A stretch of 64,000 nucleotides of DNA from AP-15 sp963772965 (GCA_963772965.1 CAVYZU010000006.1:1-64000); one strand, 5' to 3'; numbered from the stretch's first letter, positions 1 through 8,714 are shown. Program-made: numbers and translations. The notes: a model not told the origin generated them from the sequence alone.

Positions 1-633
1 ACGTTGCCCTTGCCGATATAGCGAAAGGCAGCCTGGTCCTTTAGCTTAATCTGATCGGCGGGGGGCGTCGGCAATGCGCTTGCCGCGGCGGCAAGAGCGC
101 CATAGCCAAGCTTTCGGCCGCTCGCTTTGTGGACGACTTCGTGGTTCTGCGCCTGCACTTCGGCGACATCGACTCCCCATTGCGTCGCCGCCGCCATTTC
201 CAGCATATGCCGCGCCGCAGCACCGCATTGCCGCATCGGCTGGATGAAATGGCGCAGGCTGCTCGATCCATCGGTGTTCTGGTCGCCGTATTTCTTTTCG
301 TCGCCCGGTGCTTGCTCGACCCGAACCTTGGACCAATCGGCCTCGAGCTCGTCGGCGACCGCCATCGGCAGGCTGGTGCTCGCTCCCGGCCCCATCTCCG
401 ATCGGTGCACGATGATGGTGCACCAGGCCGTCGTCGTCGATCCGGACAAAAACAGGCGGATCGGAATGGCGGTCCGCCGGAGAATCGGCTGCACAGTGAG
501 CGTAAGCGAGTGCATCGCTGACCCGCTCACAGCCGGTCGCCGTGACGATGACGAGTCCGCCCGCTGCAACCATGCCGCGTAAAAGCCGCGCCGGTCGACG
601 TCTCGTTGCGTGGTGAAGGGGTGTCATGGCCAT
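1..633 (-). pseudogene. Molybdopterin-binding subunit of an IorB-type oxidoreductase, 5' part, frameshifted
   Basis: This is the N-terminal part of the large (Mo-cofactor) subunit of a xanthine dehydrogenase/isoquinoline 1-oxidoreductase family enzyme; the gene runs off the left edge of the window. Translation from 633 or 627 gives an Arg-rich Tat-like leader (RRRPARLLRGMVAAGG) and then VFVRIDDDGLV. From about position 420 the family-like sequence continues in another frame (SEMGPGASTSLPMAVADELEADW, in part), as if one base had been inserted after the GTG of GLV. Large subunits of this type normally continue for about 700 residues. The partner 2Fe-2S subunit lies directly upstream and is also broken. 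Either the operon is decaying or the sequence carries indel errors; reads would decide. Confidence 0.7.
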
Positions 634-639
634 GCCCCC

Positions 640-1082
640 GGTCTGCCGCAGCGTGGACCGCCGCGGGGATCCGTGATAGCAGCCGCAGCGGCAAATATTG
701 CCGCTCATGACGCCTGACGATCTCGGTCTCGGACGGGTTCGTGCTGGTTCAAGAGGGACACCGCCTGCATGATCTGCCCGCATTGGCAATAGCCGCATTG
801 CGGCACATTGAAGGTGCGCCAAGCCCTTTGCACCGGATGGTTGCCGTCGGGATCGAGGCCTTCGATCGTGGTCACCGAGCGGCCGTTTACGTCGCTGATC
901 GCGGTGATGCACGCGCGGGTCGCCTGGCCATCGACATGGACGGTGCAAGCTCCGCACAATGCGGCGCCGCAGCCAAACTTGGTGCCGGTCAGACCAAGTT
1001 CGTCGCGCAGATACCAAAGGAGCGGCATCGACGTGTCCCCGTCAAAGCTCTGCTCCTGGCCGTTGACCCGCAATTTTACCAT
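640..1082 (-). pseudogene. 2Fe-2S small subunit of IorA type, frameshifted C-terminus
   Basis: This is the iron-sulfur electron-transfer subunit partnering the molybdopterin subunit downstream. The open part (705-1082) begins MVKLRVNGQEQSFD and carries the plant-type ferredoxin cluster GCGAALCGACTVHVDG followed by the first half of the second cluster (CGYCQCGQIMQAV). It then stops early. The missing pieces PSETEIVRR, MSGNICRCGCYH and RIPAAVHAAA are each present just downstream but in different frames, so at least two or three indels separate them. An intact family member is about 150 residues and ends soon after the CRCGCY motif. As it stands, the protein would lack the second cysteine pair of the Fe-S cluster and should not be functional. 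Confidence 0.75.
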
Positions 1083-1677
1083 GGACGTCCCCCCTCCCGA
1101 TGCCAGTCGTCGATCACCGGCCGTGTGCGCCGGTCAGGCATTTCTTTAACTCTAACCCCGGGACCACGGCCGACGCAATCGGGCTGCGGCGCTCGCTTGG
1201 ATCGGCTAAGGCGCAAACGCTCTGAGATCTCGGCACGGCTTGATCCGATCGGGCAACGTCCGGTTCACTTGAACTCCCGTATGCTCCTGCTGCAATCAGG
1301 TTAGTCGGCCCGGCATGCACGAATGACCGCTCCCCACTTACCCGGCCGATTACCCATCCCGGCCCCGAAAGGCCGGAATGGGGCATTTCTTCCCGTTCGT
1401 CGATCGCGGGAGTAGCGTCCGGTCTGGCCGCTTCCTGACACTCGCGCGACTATCACCACCCAGCTGGGTTCGGCCCAAAAATTGCGGGCGTCCGGAACTC
1501 GACTTCAGGCACCATTGACGGCTCGACGACGGTAAGTGCTGGGTTGATCGGTCAACTCCTAGGCACCCCTCGAAGCCTTCGAGCGCGACGTTCCCCATCA
1601 TCGGAACCTCGGTGTCCACGTCGCGTAGTCCTTTACGCGGCTCGATGGGAGCGTTAACATGGAATTCCGTATTCAGC
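1083..1677. other. Non-coding stretch, nothing recognised
   Basis: Nearly 600 bp separate the divergent IorA-type and GntR-type genes. The short ORFs here have compositions typical of antisense or out-of-frame reading, and I recognise no RNA gene or IS end. It presumably holds the divergent promoters. Confidence 0.4.
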
Positions 1678-2430
1678 ATGCGGCGGGTGATGCAGGCTCT
1701 TGACCCACAGCCCGCGTTGATCGACCGGACCTACCAACAGTTGGTCGAGGCGATCGCCGACGGCACGCTCGCCCCCGGACAGCGCATCCGGCAGGAAGAG
1801 CTGGGCCGTGTCCTCGGCGTGTCGCGGCAGCCGATCAGCCACGCCCTGCGATTGCTCAAACAACAGAAGCTGGTGGAGGATAGCGGCCGGCGCGGGCTGA
1901 TCGTTGCCGCAATCGACGCCGCGAGAGTTCGCGAACTTTACCAGGTCCGCAGCGCCCTCGACGTGCTCGCAGCACGGCTGGCCGCCGAGCGCGTCGCCGC
2001 CAGCGTGATCGACACGCGGCATCGGCAGGCGGCCCAGCGAGCACTGGCTTCAGGTCTCGCACTCCCGCTGAATGCTCCGGTGCTGAAGTTCATCCAGGCC
2101 GATGTCGCGTTTCATACCGCACTCTACCATCTGTCCGGCAACCGCGCGATCGAAGACACTGTCGCTGCGCAATGGCCGCATCTGAAACGGTCCATGGGTA
2201 CCGTGCTCAATGATCCCGAGCAGCGCCCGCTGGTATGGGTCGAACACCGCGAAATCCTGCGCCTGGTTCTGGAAGGCGATACGATGGATGCCGAGCACGC
2301 GGCGCGCGGCCACACCGACCGGGCCGGCGCTGAAACAGCGCGCCGTCTAAGCCAATCGTCCCTGTTAGGATCCTCAACAGGAGGAGAGCGCGATGCCGCT
2401 GAAACCGCAGCAGCTTCGTCAGTTCACTGA
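1678..2430 (+). CDS. GntR family transcriptional regulator (FadR/FCD type)
   Basis: This is a DNA-binding repressor or activator of the GntR family. An N-terminal winged helix (TYQQLVEAIADGTLAPGQRI, then QEELGRVLGVSRQPISHALR) is followed by an all-helical FCD-like effector domain with VRELYQVRSALDVLAARLAAER and a metal- or ligand-site histidine region (VAFHTALYHLSGN, VEHREILRLVLEGD). Starts at 1678 or 1690 give 250 or 246 residues, near the usual 220-240. The reading frame continues past the expected end and overlaps the next gene by 38 bp, so the C-terminal tail after AGAETARRLSQ may come from a lost stop or an indel. Its position directly upstream of the PhyH-type dioxygenase suggests local regulation of that gene (inference). 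Confidence 0.85.
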   Translation: MRRVMQALDPQPALIDRTYQQLVEAIADGTLAPGQRIRQEELGRVLGVSRQPISHALRLLKQQKLVEDSGRRGLIVAAIDAARVRELYQVRSALDVLAARLAAERVAASVIDTRHRQAAQRALASGLALPLNAPVLKFIQADVAFHTALYHLSGNRAIEDTVAAQWPHLKRSMGTVLNDPEQRPLVWVEHREILRLVLEGDTMDAEHAARGHTDRAGAETARRLSQSSLLGSSTGGERDAAETAAASSVH

Positions 2431-3195
2431 AGAAGGCTATCTGTTCCTGCCCGGCTGCTTTTCGGAGGAAGAGGTCGCCATCCTGCGCGACGAAGCCGAG
2501 GCCATCTACGCGACCAATCGGCAGGAGGCGTGGCGCGAGAAGACCGGGGCGCCGCGCACCGCCTTTGCCGCCCACACCTATAACGAGGCGTTTCGCATCC
2601 TCGGCCATCATCCGCGGCTGATTCGGCCGGTCGAGCAGGTGTTTGGCGAAAAACTGTACATGCACCAGTACAAGATCAATGCCAAAGCCGCCTTTGAGGG
2701 GGACGTCTGGCAGTGGCATCAGGATTACGGCACCTGGGCGCGCGACGACGGCATGCCCGAACCGCGGGCCATGAACATTGCGGTATTCATGGACGAGGTG
2801 ATGCCGATCAACGGCCCGCTGATGCTGGTCCCGAAGAGCCACAAGCATGGCGTTTTATCGGCCGGACATGACCAGGCGACGACATCATATCCGCTATGGA
2901 CTCTCGATAATGAGACCGTGACTAGGCTGGTCGATGAGGGCGGCATCGTGGCGCCGACCGGCAAGCCCGGCTCGGTCCTGATGTTCCACGGCAATCTGGT
3001 GCATGCCTCGGCCCCGAACATCACCCCGTACCCGCGGCGCATTGTTTATCTGACGCTTTGCGCGGTCTCGAATTATATCAGAACGCCAACCCGGAGTGGA
3101 TCGCGCATCGTGACTTCGCCCCGATCAAACCGGTCTCTGACGACGCGCTGCTGAACTACGCTCACGCGGCGGCGAGCAAGGTAGCGGCGGAATAG
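2393..3195 (+). pseudogene. Phytanoyl-CoA dioxygenase (PhyH) family protein, frameshifted near the C-terminus
   Basis: This is a non-heme Fe(II)/2-oxoglutarate-dependent oxygenase. The start at 2393 follows a strong ribosome site (AACAGGAGGAGAGCG). The metal-binding pattern is visible: WQWHQDYGTW supplies the H-x-D pair and MFHGNLVHASAPN the distal histidine, with the Arg of YPRRIVYLTL as the likely 2-oxoglutarate ligand. The frame is good to NYIR and then ends after an unrelated tail at 3154. The expected continuation (PEWIAHRDFAPIKPVSDD, ending KVAAE-stop at 3195) lies in the next frame, so one indel sits at about 3074-3095. The active site precedes the shift, so a shortened protein might still fold. 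The physiological substrate cannot be told. Confidence 0.8.
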
Positions 3196-3197
3196 CC

Positions 3198-3572
3198 ATG
3201 AACCTCCACCGCTTGTTGCAACAGCGGGCCGCCGCCGGAAGGCCGGTGCGCGTCGGCCTGATCGGCGCCGGCAAGTTCGGGTCGATGTTCTTGAGCCAGG
3301 TGCCGACGATGGCGGGGCTGGAGGTTCCGGTTATCGCCGATCTCGACCCGGAGCGGGCGCGGGCCGCCTGCCAGAAGGTCGGATGGGACGCGCGCCGCGT
3401 CGCGCATACGCGGTTTGTTGCTTCAGGCGCCGAGTTGTGCGCCGATCCGCAGGTCGAAATCGTCGTCGAGGCAACCGGCTCGCCGGCCGCCGGGATTGCC
3501 CATGCCCGCGCGGCGATCACCGCTGGCCGGCATATCGTCGGCGGCGATGGTCGAAGCTGCGGGAATGGCTAA
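3198..3572 (+). pseudogene. Truncated homoserine dehydrogenase-like NAD-binding domain
   Basis: The product is an N-terminal Rossmann domain of about 120 residues: VRVGLIGAGKFGSMFLSQV is the dinucleotide-binding loop, VPVIADLDPERAR the second strand, and VEIVVEATGSPAAGIAHARAAI the next. This matches the N-terminus of homoserine-dehydrogenase-like proteins that also carry a SAF domain, which run to about 430 residues. Here the frame diverges after RHIV and stops at 3572, directly before the next gene, so the catalytic and SAF parts are missing. It lies 2 bp after the restored stop of the PhyH gene, suggesting a former operon. Probably a non-functional stub. Confidence 0.65.
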
Positions 3573-4073
3573 GTGACAGCAGTGCGGCGAGTGCCAAGCG
3601 GGCCCGGGTTGACTGACATCTATGTCGATGGCGACGCCTGCCCGGTACGAGAGGAGATCTACCGCGTGGCGGCGCGGCTAAAAATCAATGTTTTCGTCGT
3701 CTCCAACGGCTCACGGCCCATCCGGCCGGCAGGCTCTAATGTGACAATGGTTATGGTGGGGGACACCGCCGACGCAGCTGATGATTGGATTGCGGAGCAT
3801 ATCACCGCCGCCGATGTATGCGTCACGTCGGATATCCCGGTCGCATCACGCTGCCTCAAAATCGGCGCGCGGGTCGTCTCCCCGACTGGGAAAACTTGGA
3901 CGCACGCTAATATCGGCAATGCGCTAGCCGGTCGTGAGATCGCCAGGCACTTGCGCGAGTTGGGAACAAATACCCGCGGACCGGCCCCGTTGACCAAAAG
4001 GGACAGGTCCCGGTTCCTCGGCGCGCTCGATACGGCGCTGCAGGCTGCACTGCGAGAGGCGCCACTCAGCTGA
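3573..4073 (+). CDS. YaiI/YqxD family protein (UPF0178, DUF188)
   Basis: A conserved protein of unknown biochemical role with a PIN-like fold; family members are about 150 residues. The diagnostic N-terminal DIYVDGDACPVREEIYRVA is present, followed by VFVVSNGSRPI, VSPTGKTWTHANIGNALA and RDRSRFLGALDTALQ, all typical. A GTG at 3573 gives 166 residues; a TTG at 3609 (LTDIYVDGDAC) would match the family start more closely. The gene appears intact and follows immediately after the truncated dehydrogenase stub. No partner gene in the neighbourhood explains its role. Confidence 0.85.
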   Translation: MTAVRRVPSGPGLTDIYVDGDACPVREEIYRVAARLKINVFVVSNGSRPIRPAGSNVTMVMVGDTADAADDWIAEHITAADVCVTSDIPVASRCLKIGARVVSPTGKTWTHANIGNALAGREIARHLRELGTNTRGPAPLTKRDRSRFLGALDTALQAALREAPLS

Positions 4074-4199
4074 GCTGACCCACGCCTTTTACCCACCATG
4101 GCGTATCGATGTAGCAGTGCGAGTTTGGCGGAACCTCCCATAGATAATACTTGTGGTTTCCGCTAAAGTCGCACTTCGCTGATGCAGAAAGACCGCCGT

Positions 4200-4375
4200 T
4201 CAGCTCCAGCGCGGTCGGGTGTCTCCCGTCATCCCGCTGTTGATCACCAACTCGACGCCAGTCATGTAAATCGAGCGGTCAAAGGCCAGGACCACCCCGT
4301 TTGCGATGTCCAGCACTTGCCCGGCCCGACCGAGCGACACCCCGGCTTTAGCAATCTCGTCGGAATCACGCTGGC
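4200..4375 (-). pseudogene. C-terminal remnant of an SDR oxidoreductase
   Basis: Reading the minus strand gives about 57 codons ending in a stop at 4200: DEIAKAGVSLGRAGQVLDIANG, then VVLAFDRSIYMTGVELVINSG. This is the end of a short-chain dehydrogenase (after the catalytic Tyr/Lys, running into the classic Y-M-T-G-x-E-L-x-I-N-G end). No Rossmann or catalytic part is found upstream, so this is a gene relic within an otherwise empty 415-bp stretch. Confidence 0.6.
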
Positions 4376-4488
4376 GCTTAATACTTCTCTAAAGGCGAAT
4401 TTCTGACGTGGTGGCGACACCATAATGACGAGAGATGGTTAAAAGCGCCACCCGGACAGGCGTTCAAACTGATCCAGGGAGGAGCCCG

Positions 4489-4674
4489 ATGCACATTATC
4501 CCCACGTCAGCAGAAACTCAGGACTTTCCAGACGGTCGGTCACAACCGAGCCGAATGGCACGCGCAGGGACCATTCCGCAGTCCCACAGGGTGGCGCTGA
4601 TAGTGATCGTGCTGTCGTCATTGGGCCTTTGGGCGGGGATCTGGTGGGCCCCCGCTTCGGCTCGGCTATGGTAG
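4489..4674 (+). CDS. Small single-pass membrane protein, unknown
   Basis: A 61-residue protein with a polar N-terminus and one C-terminal hydrophobic segment (VALIVIVLSSLGLWAGIWWA). The start at 4489 is chosen because GGGAGGAG lies 5-7 bases upstream; a longer in-frame reading from 4435 has no such site. It overlaps the next small gene by 7 bases (ATG within CTATGGTAG), which suggests translational coupling. I do not recognise a family. Confidence 0.55.
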   Translation: MHIIPTSAETQDFPDGRSQPSRMARAGTIPQSHRVALIVIVLSSLGLWAGIWWAPASARLW

Positions 4675-4982
4675 CTGCTCCCGTGCGGTGGACCGAACGA
4701 GTGGCGGCTCACCTCGAACTCTGTGAAACCGCCGCGCCGCCGTGGGACGCGGTGTTGAAAAGCCAGCAGGACCGCGATCTCGTTGATTTCGACAGTGATT
4801 CGGAGGGGTCCTCATTGGGGCAGTCAGCCGCCTACTACCGCGCTGTTGCTGCCCGAGCCCGCAAGCTTTGGATGGAAGCCACGACACCCAGGGTAAAGCG
4901 ATATCTCGCAGAGATTATCGCGAGAAACGAAAACCTTGCCGGCGAGGCTGCCGGGTCCCTCGCCATCTCAGCTCATCAATGA
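4668..4982 (+). CDS. Small hypothetical protein, helical, unknown function
   Basis: A 104-residue protein, unnamed. Its C-terminal half (AAYYRAVAARARKLWMEATT, then RVKRYLAEIIARNENLAGE) has the pattern Y-x-R-x-x-A-x-x-A-R with a later x-x-x-L-x-E-I-x-x-x-Y/N-x-x-L-A. That pattern is seen in many small rhizobial orphan proteins (YWRxRAEEAR, then LEIAxxYExLA), so I read it as a member of that loose group. The start at 4668 overlaps the stop of the previous membrane-protein gene. Its 3' end overlaps the convergent response-regulator gene by 7 bp. Confidence 0.5.
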   Translation: MVAAPVRWTERVAAHLELCETAAPPWDAVLKSQQDRDLVDFDSDSEGSSLGQSAAYYRAVAARARKLWMEATTPRVKRYLAEIIARNENLAGEAAGSLAISAHQ

Positions 4983-5416
4983 ATTTCCATCGGCGGGTCA
5001 CCGGGCAAGCGTAGATCAGCGCCGAGAAGCATCGAGGCCAGGGCCAATAGCTCAGAAGGCGTGAAGGGTTTTCTCAGGTAGAAATATCCGGCTTCTCTCA
5101 CCCGGTCGAAGATCCCGAGGTGACCGGAAGTAATGATCACTGGCACGTTCCGGTCCCTTGCGATCTTCGCAGCTTCGAGCCCGATGCCGCCGATGAGTTG
5201 GTAATCGATGACCACCAGATCGGGGCGGACTTGTTTTAGGAACCGCTCCGCACTTCCTTTAGAATGGATGACAAAGCAGCGGTTTCCACTAAGCCGAAAC
5301 AAGTCGAGAAGCAATTTGCCCAAACCTGGATCATCCTCAACGATAAGAATATAGTGAACTTTCGCAGTGTCATCCTTTAGATAATCTTTGCGCACGAGAG
5401 CGCCTGAACCAATCAT
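4976..5416 (-). CDS. Single-domain response regulator (CheY-like receiver)
   Basis: A stand-alone phosphoreceiver of 146 residues with no output domain. The acidic pocket is VEDD (residues 27-29), the phosphoacceptor is Asp71 in VVIDYQL, and the switch residues are Thr96 (IITSG) and Lys116 (RKPF). The start at 5416 is preferred because AGGGAGAAGG lies immediately upstream of that ATG; a further ATG at 5437 lacks such a site. It would act in phosphorelay or by protein interaction. No histidine kinase is nearby, making it an orphan. A clearly related receiver-only gene lies at 7776-8165 on the other strand, sharing C/S-F-x-x-x-SKxxAERFL and VRPDLVVIDY. Confidence 0.85.
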   Translation of the reverse strand: MIGSGALVRKDYLKDDTAKVHYILIVEDDPGLGKLLLDLFRLSGNRCFVIHSKGSAERFLKQVRPDLVVIDYQLIGGIGLEAAKIARDRNVPVIITSGHLGIFDRVREAGYFYLRKPFTPSELLALASMLLGADLRLPGDPPMEIH

Positions 5417-6009
5417 AGCCTTCTCCCTGTCAGGCATTCACGGTAATAGACTTGGCGTCCATCCGGCGTCCCGATCTTTTGTTTCCTTTGGAACGAAACC
5501 GTCATGCCTTATGTCAAAAAGAGGGTGCCTTGTTCAACTACGGGATAACCGGACAAGCCGCCTTAGCTAGAGCCCAAGCGGGCAACCGGCGATGCTGTTG
5601 CCGGTTCTAGTGGACGAGGGAAACAAGAGAAGCCAGAGGGTTGCTGAACCCAGCGCTACGTCAGCGCCAACGAGACGGAGAAACGCCTGATTCGTCGCAC
5701 TCCGACGCGCCTCGAAAAAGGCCGCCCATGGCAATGAGTGAAAAGATGGGCAAACCTTCGCACGACCACGGGCGGCCACTCGACAGGGGATCATCGGCAT
5801 CGGCCGCGAGACGAACTATCGGGCACTCTGGTTTCGATATGGTTGATAGGCTTGCCAAGAAAGCGCAGTCGGCACCACAGCTCAGGCCCACAAAGCCTGC
5901 TCCATGTCGGCAGCAGCTTGACCGGACGCGGCTCGTTGGTCTCTGGAATAATTTTGGTCGGCGGCCCGTTTGGCGATCCGGTCTTGTTCTTCGCTGAGGT
6001 GAGAGCACC
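5417..6009. other. Non-coding stretch, nothing recognised
   Basis: About 590 bp between the divergent receiver gene and the small secreted-protein gene. The short ORFs here are on several frames with no family signal. It should contain the promoter for the gene at 6010. Confidence 0.4.
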
Positions 6010-6237
6010 ATGCGCGTGAAGCTCTTTTCGGTTATGGTTGTTGCTGGCGTCCTGAGCTTTGGATTGCGCCACGAAGCGGCAGCCGCTCCCGTTGCACAAC
6101 ACCTGCCTTCCGTATCGGCAGGTGGGTCGATCGAAAATATCTATTATTATTATCATGGGAGGCATTACGCTTATCGTTACCACGGGAATTATTATGCGCA
6201 TCGATCCTATTATCATGGTCACTGGCGATATTACTGA
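6010..6237 (+). CDS. Small secreted Tyr/His-rich protein
   Basis: A 75-residue precursor. Residues 1-25 form a signal peptide (MRVKLFSVMVVAGVLSFGL, then EAAAA). The mature C-terminus is extremely rich in Tyr, His, Arg and Gly (IYYYYHGRHYAYRYHGNYYA and HRSYYHGHWRYY). An AGGTGAGA ribosome site precedes the ATG. Short periplasmic proteins of this composition are common orphans in Bradyrhizobium relatives. The His/Tyr clusters could bind metal or act in the envelope, but no function is established and none is asserted. Confidence 0.7.
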   Translation: MRVKLFSVMVVAGVLSFGLRHEAAAAPVAQHLPSVSAGGSIENIYYYYHGRHYAYRYHGNYYAHRSYYHGHWRYY

Positions 6238-6424
6238 TGGATCGGACGACCTTACCTCGCTGTGCCCTCGGTTTGTTTCGGGCGAGTGAGGGGAGAAGAG
6301 GAGCCGGCGGAGCCAAGCGCCACAACAGCGCCGTAGAGACGGAGGAGACCCAGATCCTTTCTGGTCCTTTCTCACTCCGTAGCGTGGCCCCCAGCAGCCG
6401 CGCCTAAGGGGTGCCCGGTCTGAC

Positions 6425-6667
6425 TTAGTGAACCGTGTGGCGACGCAGGACCAGCGGGCGATCCGCTAGGCCGATTTTCAGCGCTTCCCAAATCACGTCC
6501 CTGACCGCTTCGGTCGCGACAATTCGGATATCTTGCCGGTTCTCCTGGAGCCATGTGGCGGGATCGAAATCACTGGGCAATCTCTTGACCGTCTGAGCGA
6601 TTCCCTTGATCTCGTCCAGGGTTACGATGATTGCGACGCGCGTAACATGCCGGGGTGCACTCTGCAT
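6425..6667 (-). CDS. Small hypothetical protein
   Basis: An 80-residue soluble protein (VAIIVTLDEIKGIAQTVKRL, then FDPATWLQENRQDIRIVATE and DVIWEALKIGLADRPLVLRR). The start at 6667 is chosen because GGGAGAAG lies upstream; a longer reading from 6718 has less natural sequence. The amphipathic, balanced composition supports a real gene. No family is recognised and it stands alone. Confidence 0.5.
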   Translation of the reverse strand: MQSAPRHVTRVAIIVTLDEIKGIAQTVKRLPSDFDPATWLQENRQDIRIVATEAVRDVIWEALKIGLADRPLVLRRHTVH

Positions 6668-7292
6668 CGTTCTTCTCCCGAGCAGAAGGCCAGTAGCGGC
6701 GGCCTCTCTTACCGCCAACGCGGTGAACGGGACGATGTATCATTCTTGGTTAATTTCTTGTGGATGGGCGCTCATTATCCGAGGATGAAGGAGGGCAGAG
6801 GTCGGAAGTCACGCGCGCCATCTGGCCAATGGACATTTGCATTCGCCCCTTCCGCACTCGGCATAGGATTACTTAGCAAAGGGCCCAATCAGATGCGTGT
6901 CTTTATCGACCACCTCATCCAGCCCCTCATAGACCCGCATTTTGAGCCGCAAGCAGAAGAGCCTGCCCATTCGTCGATCAATTGGACATTGCTGCGTGGA
7001 TGCAAACCGTGCCATCGGCGTGGACCATCATTGTGCCCGATCCGCGTGCTACGTTTGCCTTCCGGTGGGAGGGAATAACTCGCTGTCGCCGTTCGTTACG
7101 TCGTTGGCAAAGTCTCCCAAACGCGGGTTTTGCCAGCCCGCAAACTGGGGCCGGGGCGCTCTCATCGCCTCGGTGCCATTTTGATAAGTGCTAAACATGT
7201 CTATTCTGCCGAATATCGGTGGCGGGTATCCCTGGGGCATCGCCAACGGCTGAGAGATACGCATGCTCGCGCCCGATTTCGGGAGCCGAGCT
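6668..7292. other. Mostly non-coding stretch
   Basis: More than 600 bp between the small minus-strand gene and the zinc-ribbon gene. A minus-strand ORF at 7049-7264 (72 codons) and a plus-strand ORF at 6982-7194 overlap each other and neither has a convincing ribosome site or family motif. I call neither. Confidence 0.35.
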
Positions 7293-7496
7293 ATGCCGCT
7301 CGCCAAGGGGCTATTGGGTGTTCTCCTCAGTCATCCGTGCCCGAATTGCGGTCACAAGCAGGAAAGGAAGGGTAGTTGGTTCCAAACCGTAAGGCGGTAC
7401 CGATGTTCCTCCTGCAACTATGAGGTGCCGGTAACCTACGAGACCAAGGTTCGACTTTTTGAGGCGAACGCCCATCGGGCTATCCAGGAGCGCTAG
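7293..7496 (+). CDS. Small zinc-ribbon protein
   Basis: A 67-residue protein with two CxxC knuckles: HPCPNCGHKQERKGSWF and RRYRCSSCNYEVPVTYETK. This is the arrangement of a rubredoxin-like zinc ribbon. The start at 7293 (MPLAKGLLGVLLSH) follows a GGGAG site by about 8 bases. Members of this size are widespread single-gene orphans in rhizobia; whether they bind nucleic acid or protein is unknown. Confidence 0.6.
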   Translation: MPLAKGLLGVLLSHPCPNCGHKQERKGSWFQTVRRYRCSSCNYEVPVTYETKVRLFEANAHRAIQER

Positions 7497-7775
7497 CCTT
7501 TCCATTTGTCTCTGCTCAGGGGCCGTCAAGGGACTCGCATCACGTGCCCGGGGCATCATCGGTCAGTTCAATGTTCATAAGCCGAATATGGTGCTTCGCT
7601 TATGCTCCGCCGCCCGCATAAAGCGGCCCATGATTTTGCTGAAATTGCCGAAGAGCCTAATGGTTAGATCAGTCATCCCGAGTTGATGCCACAGCGGCGC
7701 GGCGATCCTCACCGCTGATCGGAAAGTTTTAAGACCCCACATCAAAGGGGCCTACAAGCAGACGGAAACAATTCC

Positions 7776-8165
7776 ATGATTGTCGCACGATCGCGTGGGG
7801 CTCGCGCGCCCTACATCCTGGTTCTGGAGGATCTAGACGACATTGCGAACCTGCTCCGCGAGGAACTTAGTGCGCGCGGCTATCGCTGTTTTTCGCTCCG
7901 ATCAAAGGCGGCGGCAGAACGGTTCTTAAACCGCGTGCGCCCTGACCTGGTGATCGTCGATTATGAGCTTCTCGGAGGCTCCGGTCTCACGGCAGCGCAA
8001 ATGGCCGCGGAAGCGGACGTGCCGGTTGTAGTGATATCGGGCTATGATGTACGCGAGGAAGTGGAGGTCCTCGGGTTTATCTTTCTCCCCAAACCGTTCG
8101 GCATCGCCGAGTTGTCGGCACTCGCCGCCAAGCTCCTCGCCCCCGACCCGCCCCAGCGCGATTAG
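7776..8165 (+). CDS. Single-domain response regulator (CheY-like receiver)
   Basis: A 129-residue stand-alone receiver. The acidic pocket is LEDLDD (residues 17-22), the phosphoacceptor is Asp62 (VIVDYEL), the switch position is Ser88 (VVISGY) and the conserved lysine is Lys106 (LPKPF). No output domain follows. It resembles the receiver at 4976-5416 over its whole length (ILVLED, YRCF, SKAAAERFLNRVRPDLVIVD, GLTAAQMA, KPFGIAELSALA), so the two are probably paralogues from a local duplication and inversion or from separate capture. No kinase is adjacent. The ribosome site upstream is weak. Confidence 0.85.
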   Translation: MIVARSRGARAPYILVLEDLDDIANLLREELSARGYRCFSLRSKAAAERFLNRVRPDLVIVDYELLGGSGLTAAQMAAEADVPVVVISGYDVREEVEVLGFIFLPKPFGIAELSALAAKLLAPDPPQRD

Positions 8166-8347
8166 CCAAGCACCAGGCGGCCGCAAGAGCGCCTGACGGA
8201 CGCCGACATGTTAATGAAAATCAGCAAACTCCCTCTAAAGTATTGTGAACGGAGCAAAATGGGATAGCCGTTGTTGAGCAGCCGGATCAGTTAGCCCCCT
8301 TCGACGATACCGAAAGGCCACCGGCAACGACCAAAGCTGAGGCTGCC

Positions 8348-8581
8348 ATGGTCGCGCACCCTCCAGCTAACCCCATCCCTGGCGAATGGTACTTAGGCTG
8401 GCCGTGCTCGCATTGCGACGAGATGGTCCTCTTCCTGCTCGATATAACTGGTGGGAAGGGTGATATCAGCGTCGAGGTTACGGAAAATGAGTTGGGGTGT
8501 CTGTGCGTCAGAGGACACCTGACGAGTTTTCGGCCGGATGAACAGCGGCAGTTTCGGTGGTGGCCGCAATACAGCTCTTGA
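8348..8581 (+). CDS. Small Cys-containing hypothetical protein
   Basis: A 77-residue protein beginning MVAHPPANPIPGEWYLGWPC. It carries CSHC (one CxxC) and a second C-x-C (LGCLCVRGHL), a possible zinc site, with a Trp/Arg-rich end (FRPDEQRQFRWWPQYSS). No family is recognised. Composition looks coding, but there is no strong ribosome site. Confidence 0.45.
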   Translation: MVAHPPANPIPGEWYLGWPCSHCDEMVLFLLDITGGKGDISVEVTENELGCLCVRGHLTSFRPDEQRQFRWWPQYSS

Positions 8582-8714
8582 TGCTTCCGCCAGCAAGAAC
8601 CCCGATGGGCTTATTTAATAATTCTATTAGGTTTAGGCGACAGTCCTGAGACCTCTAGCAGGGTGCTGAAAAAGGACTTGCTGATTTCGCGCATTCTGCT
8701 CCCTTGGGGAGGGG

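Noticed and set aside
7049..7306. Possible small gene on the minus strand
   Set aside because: No ribosome site, overlaps another equally weak ORF, no motif.
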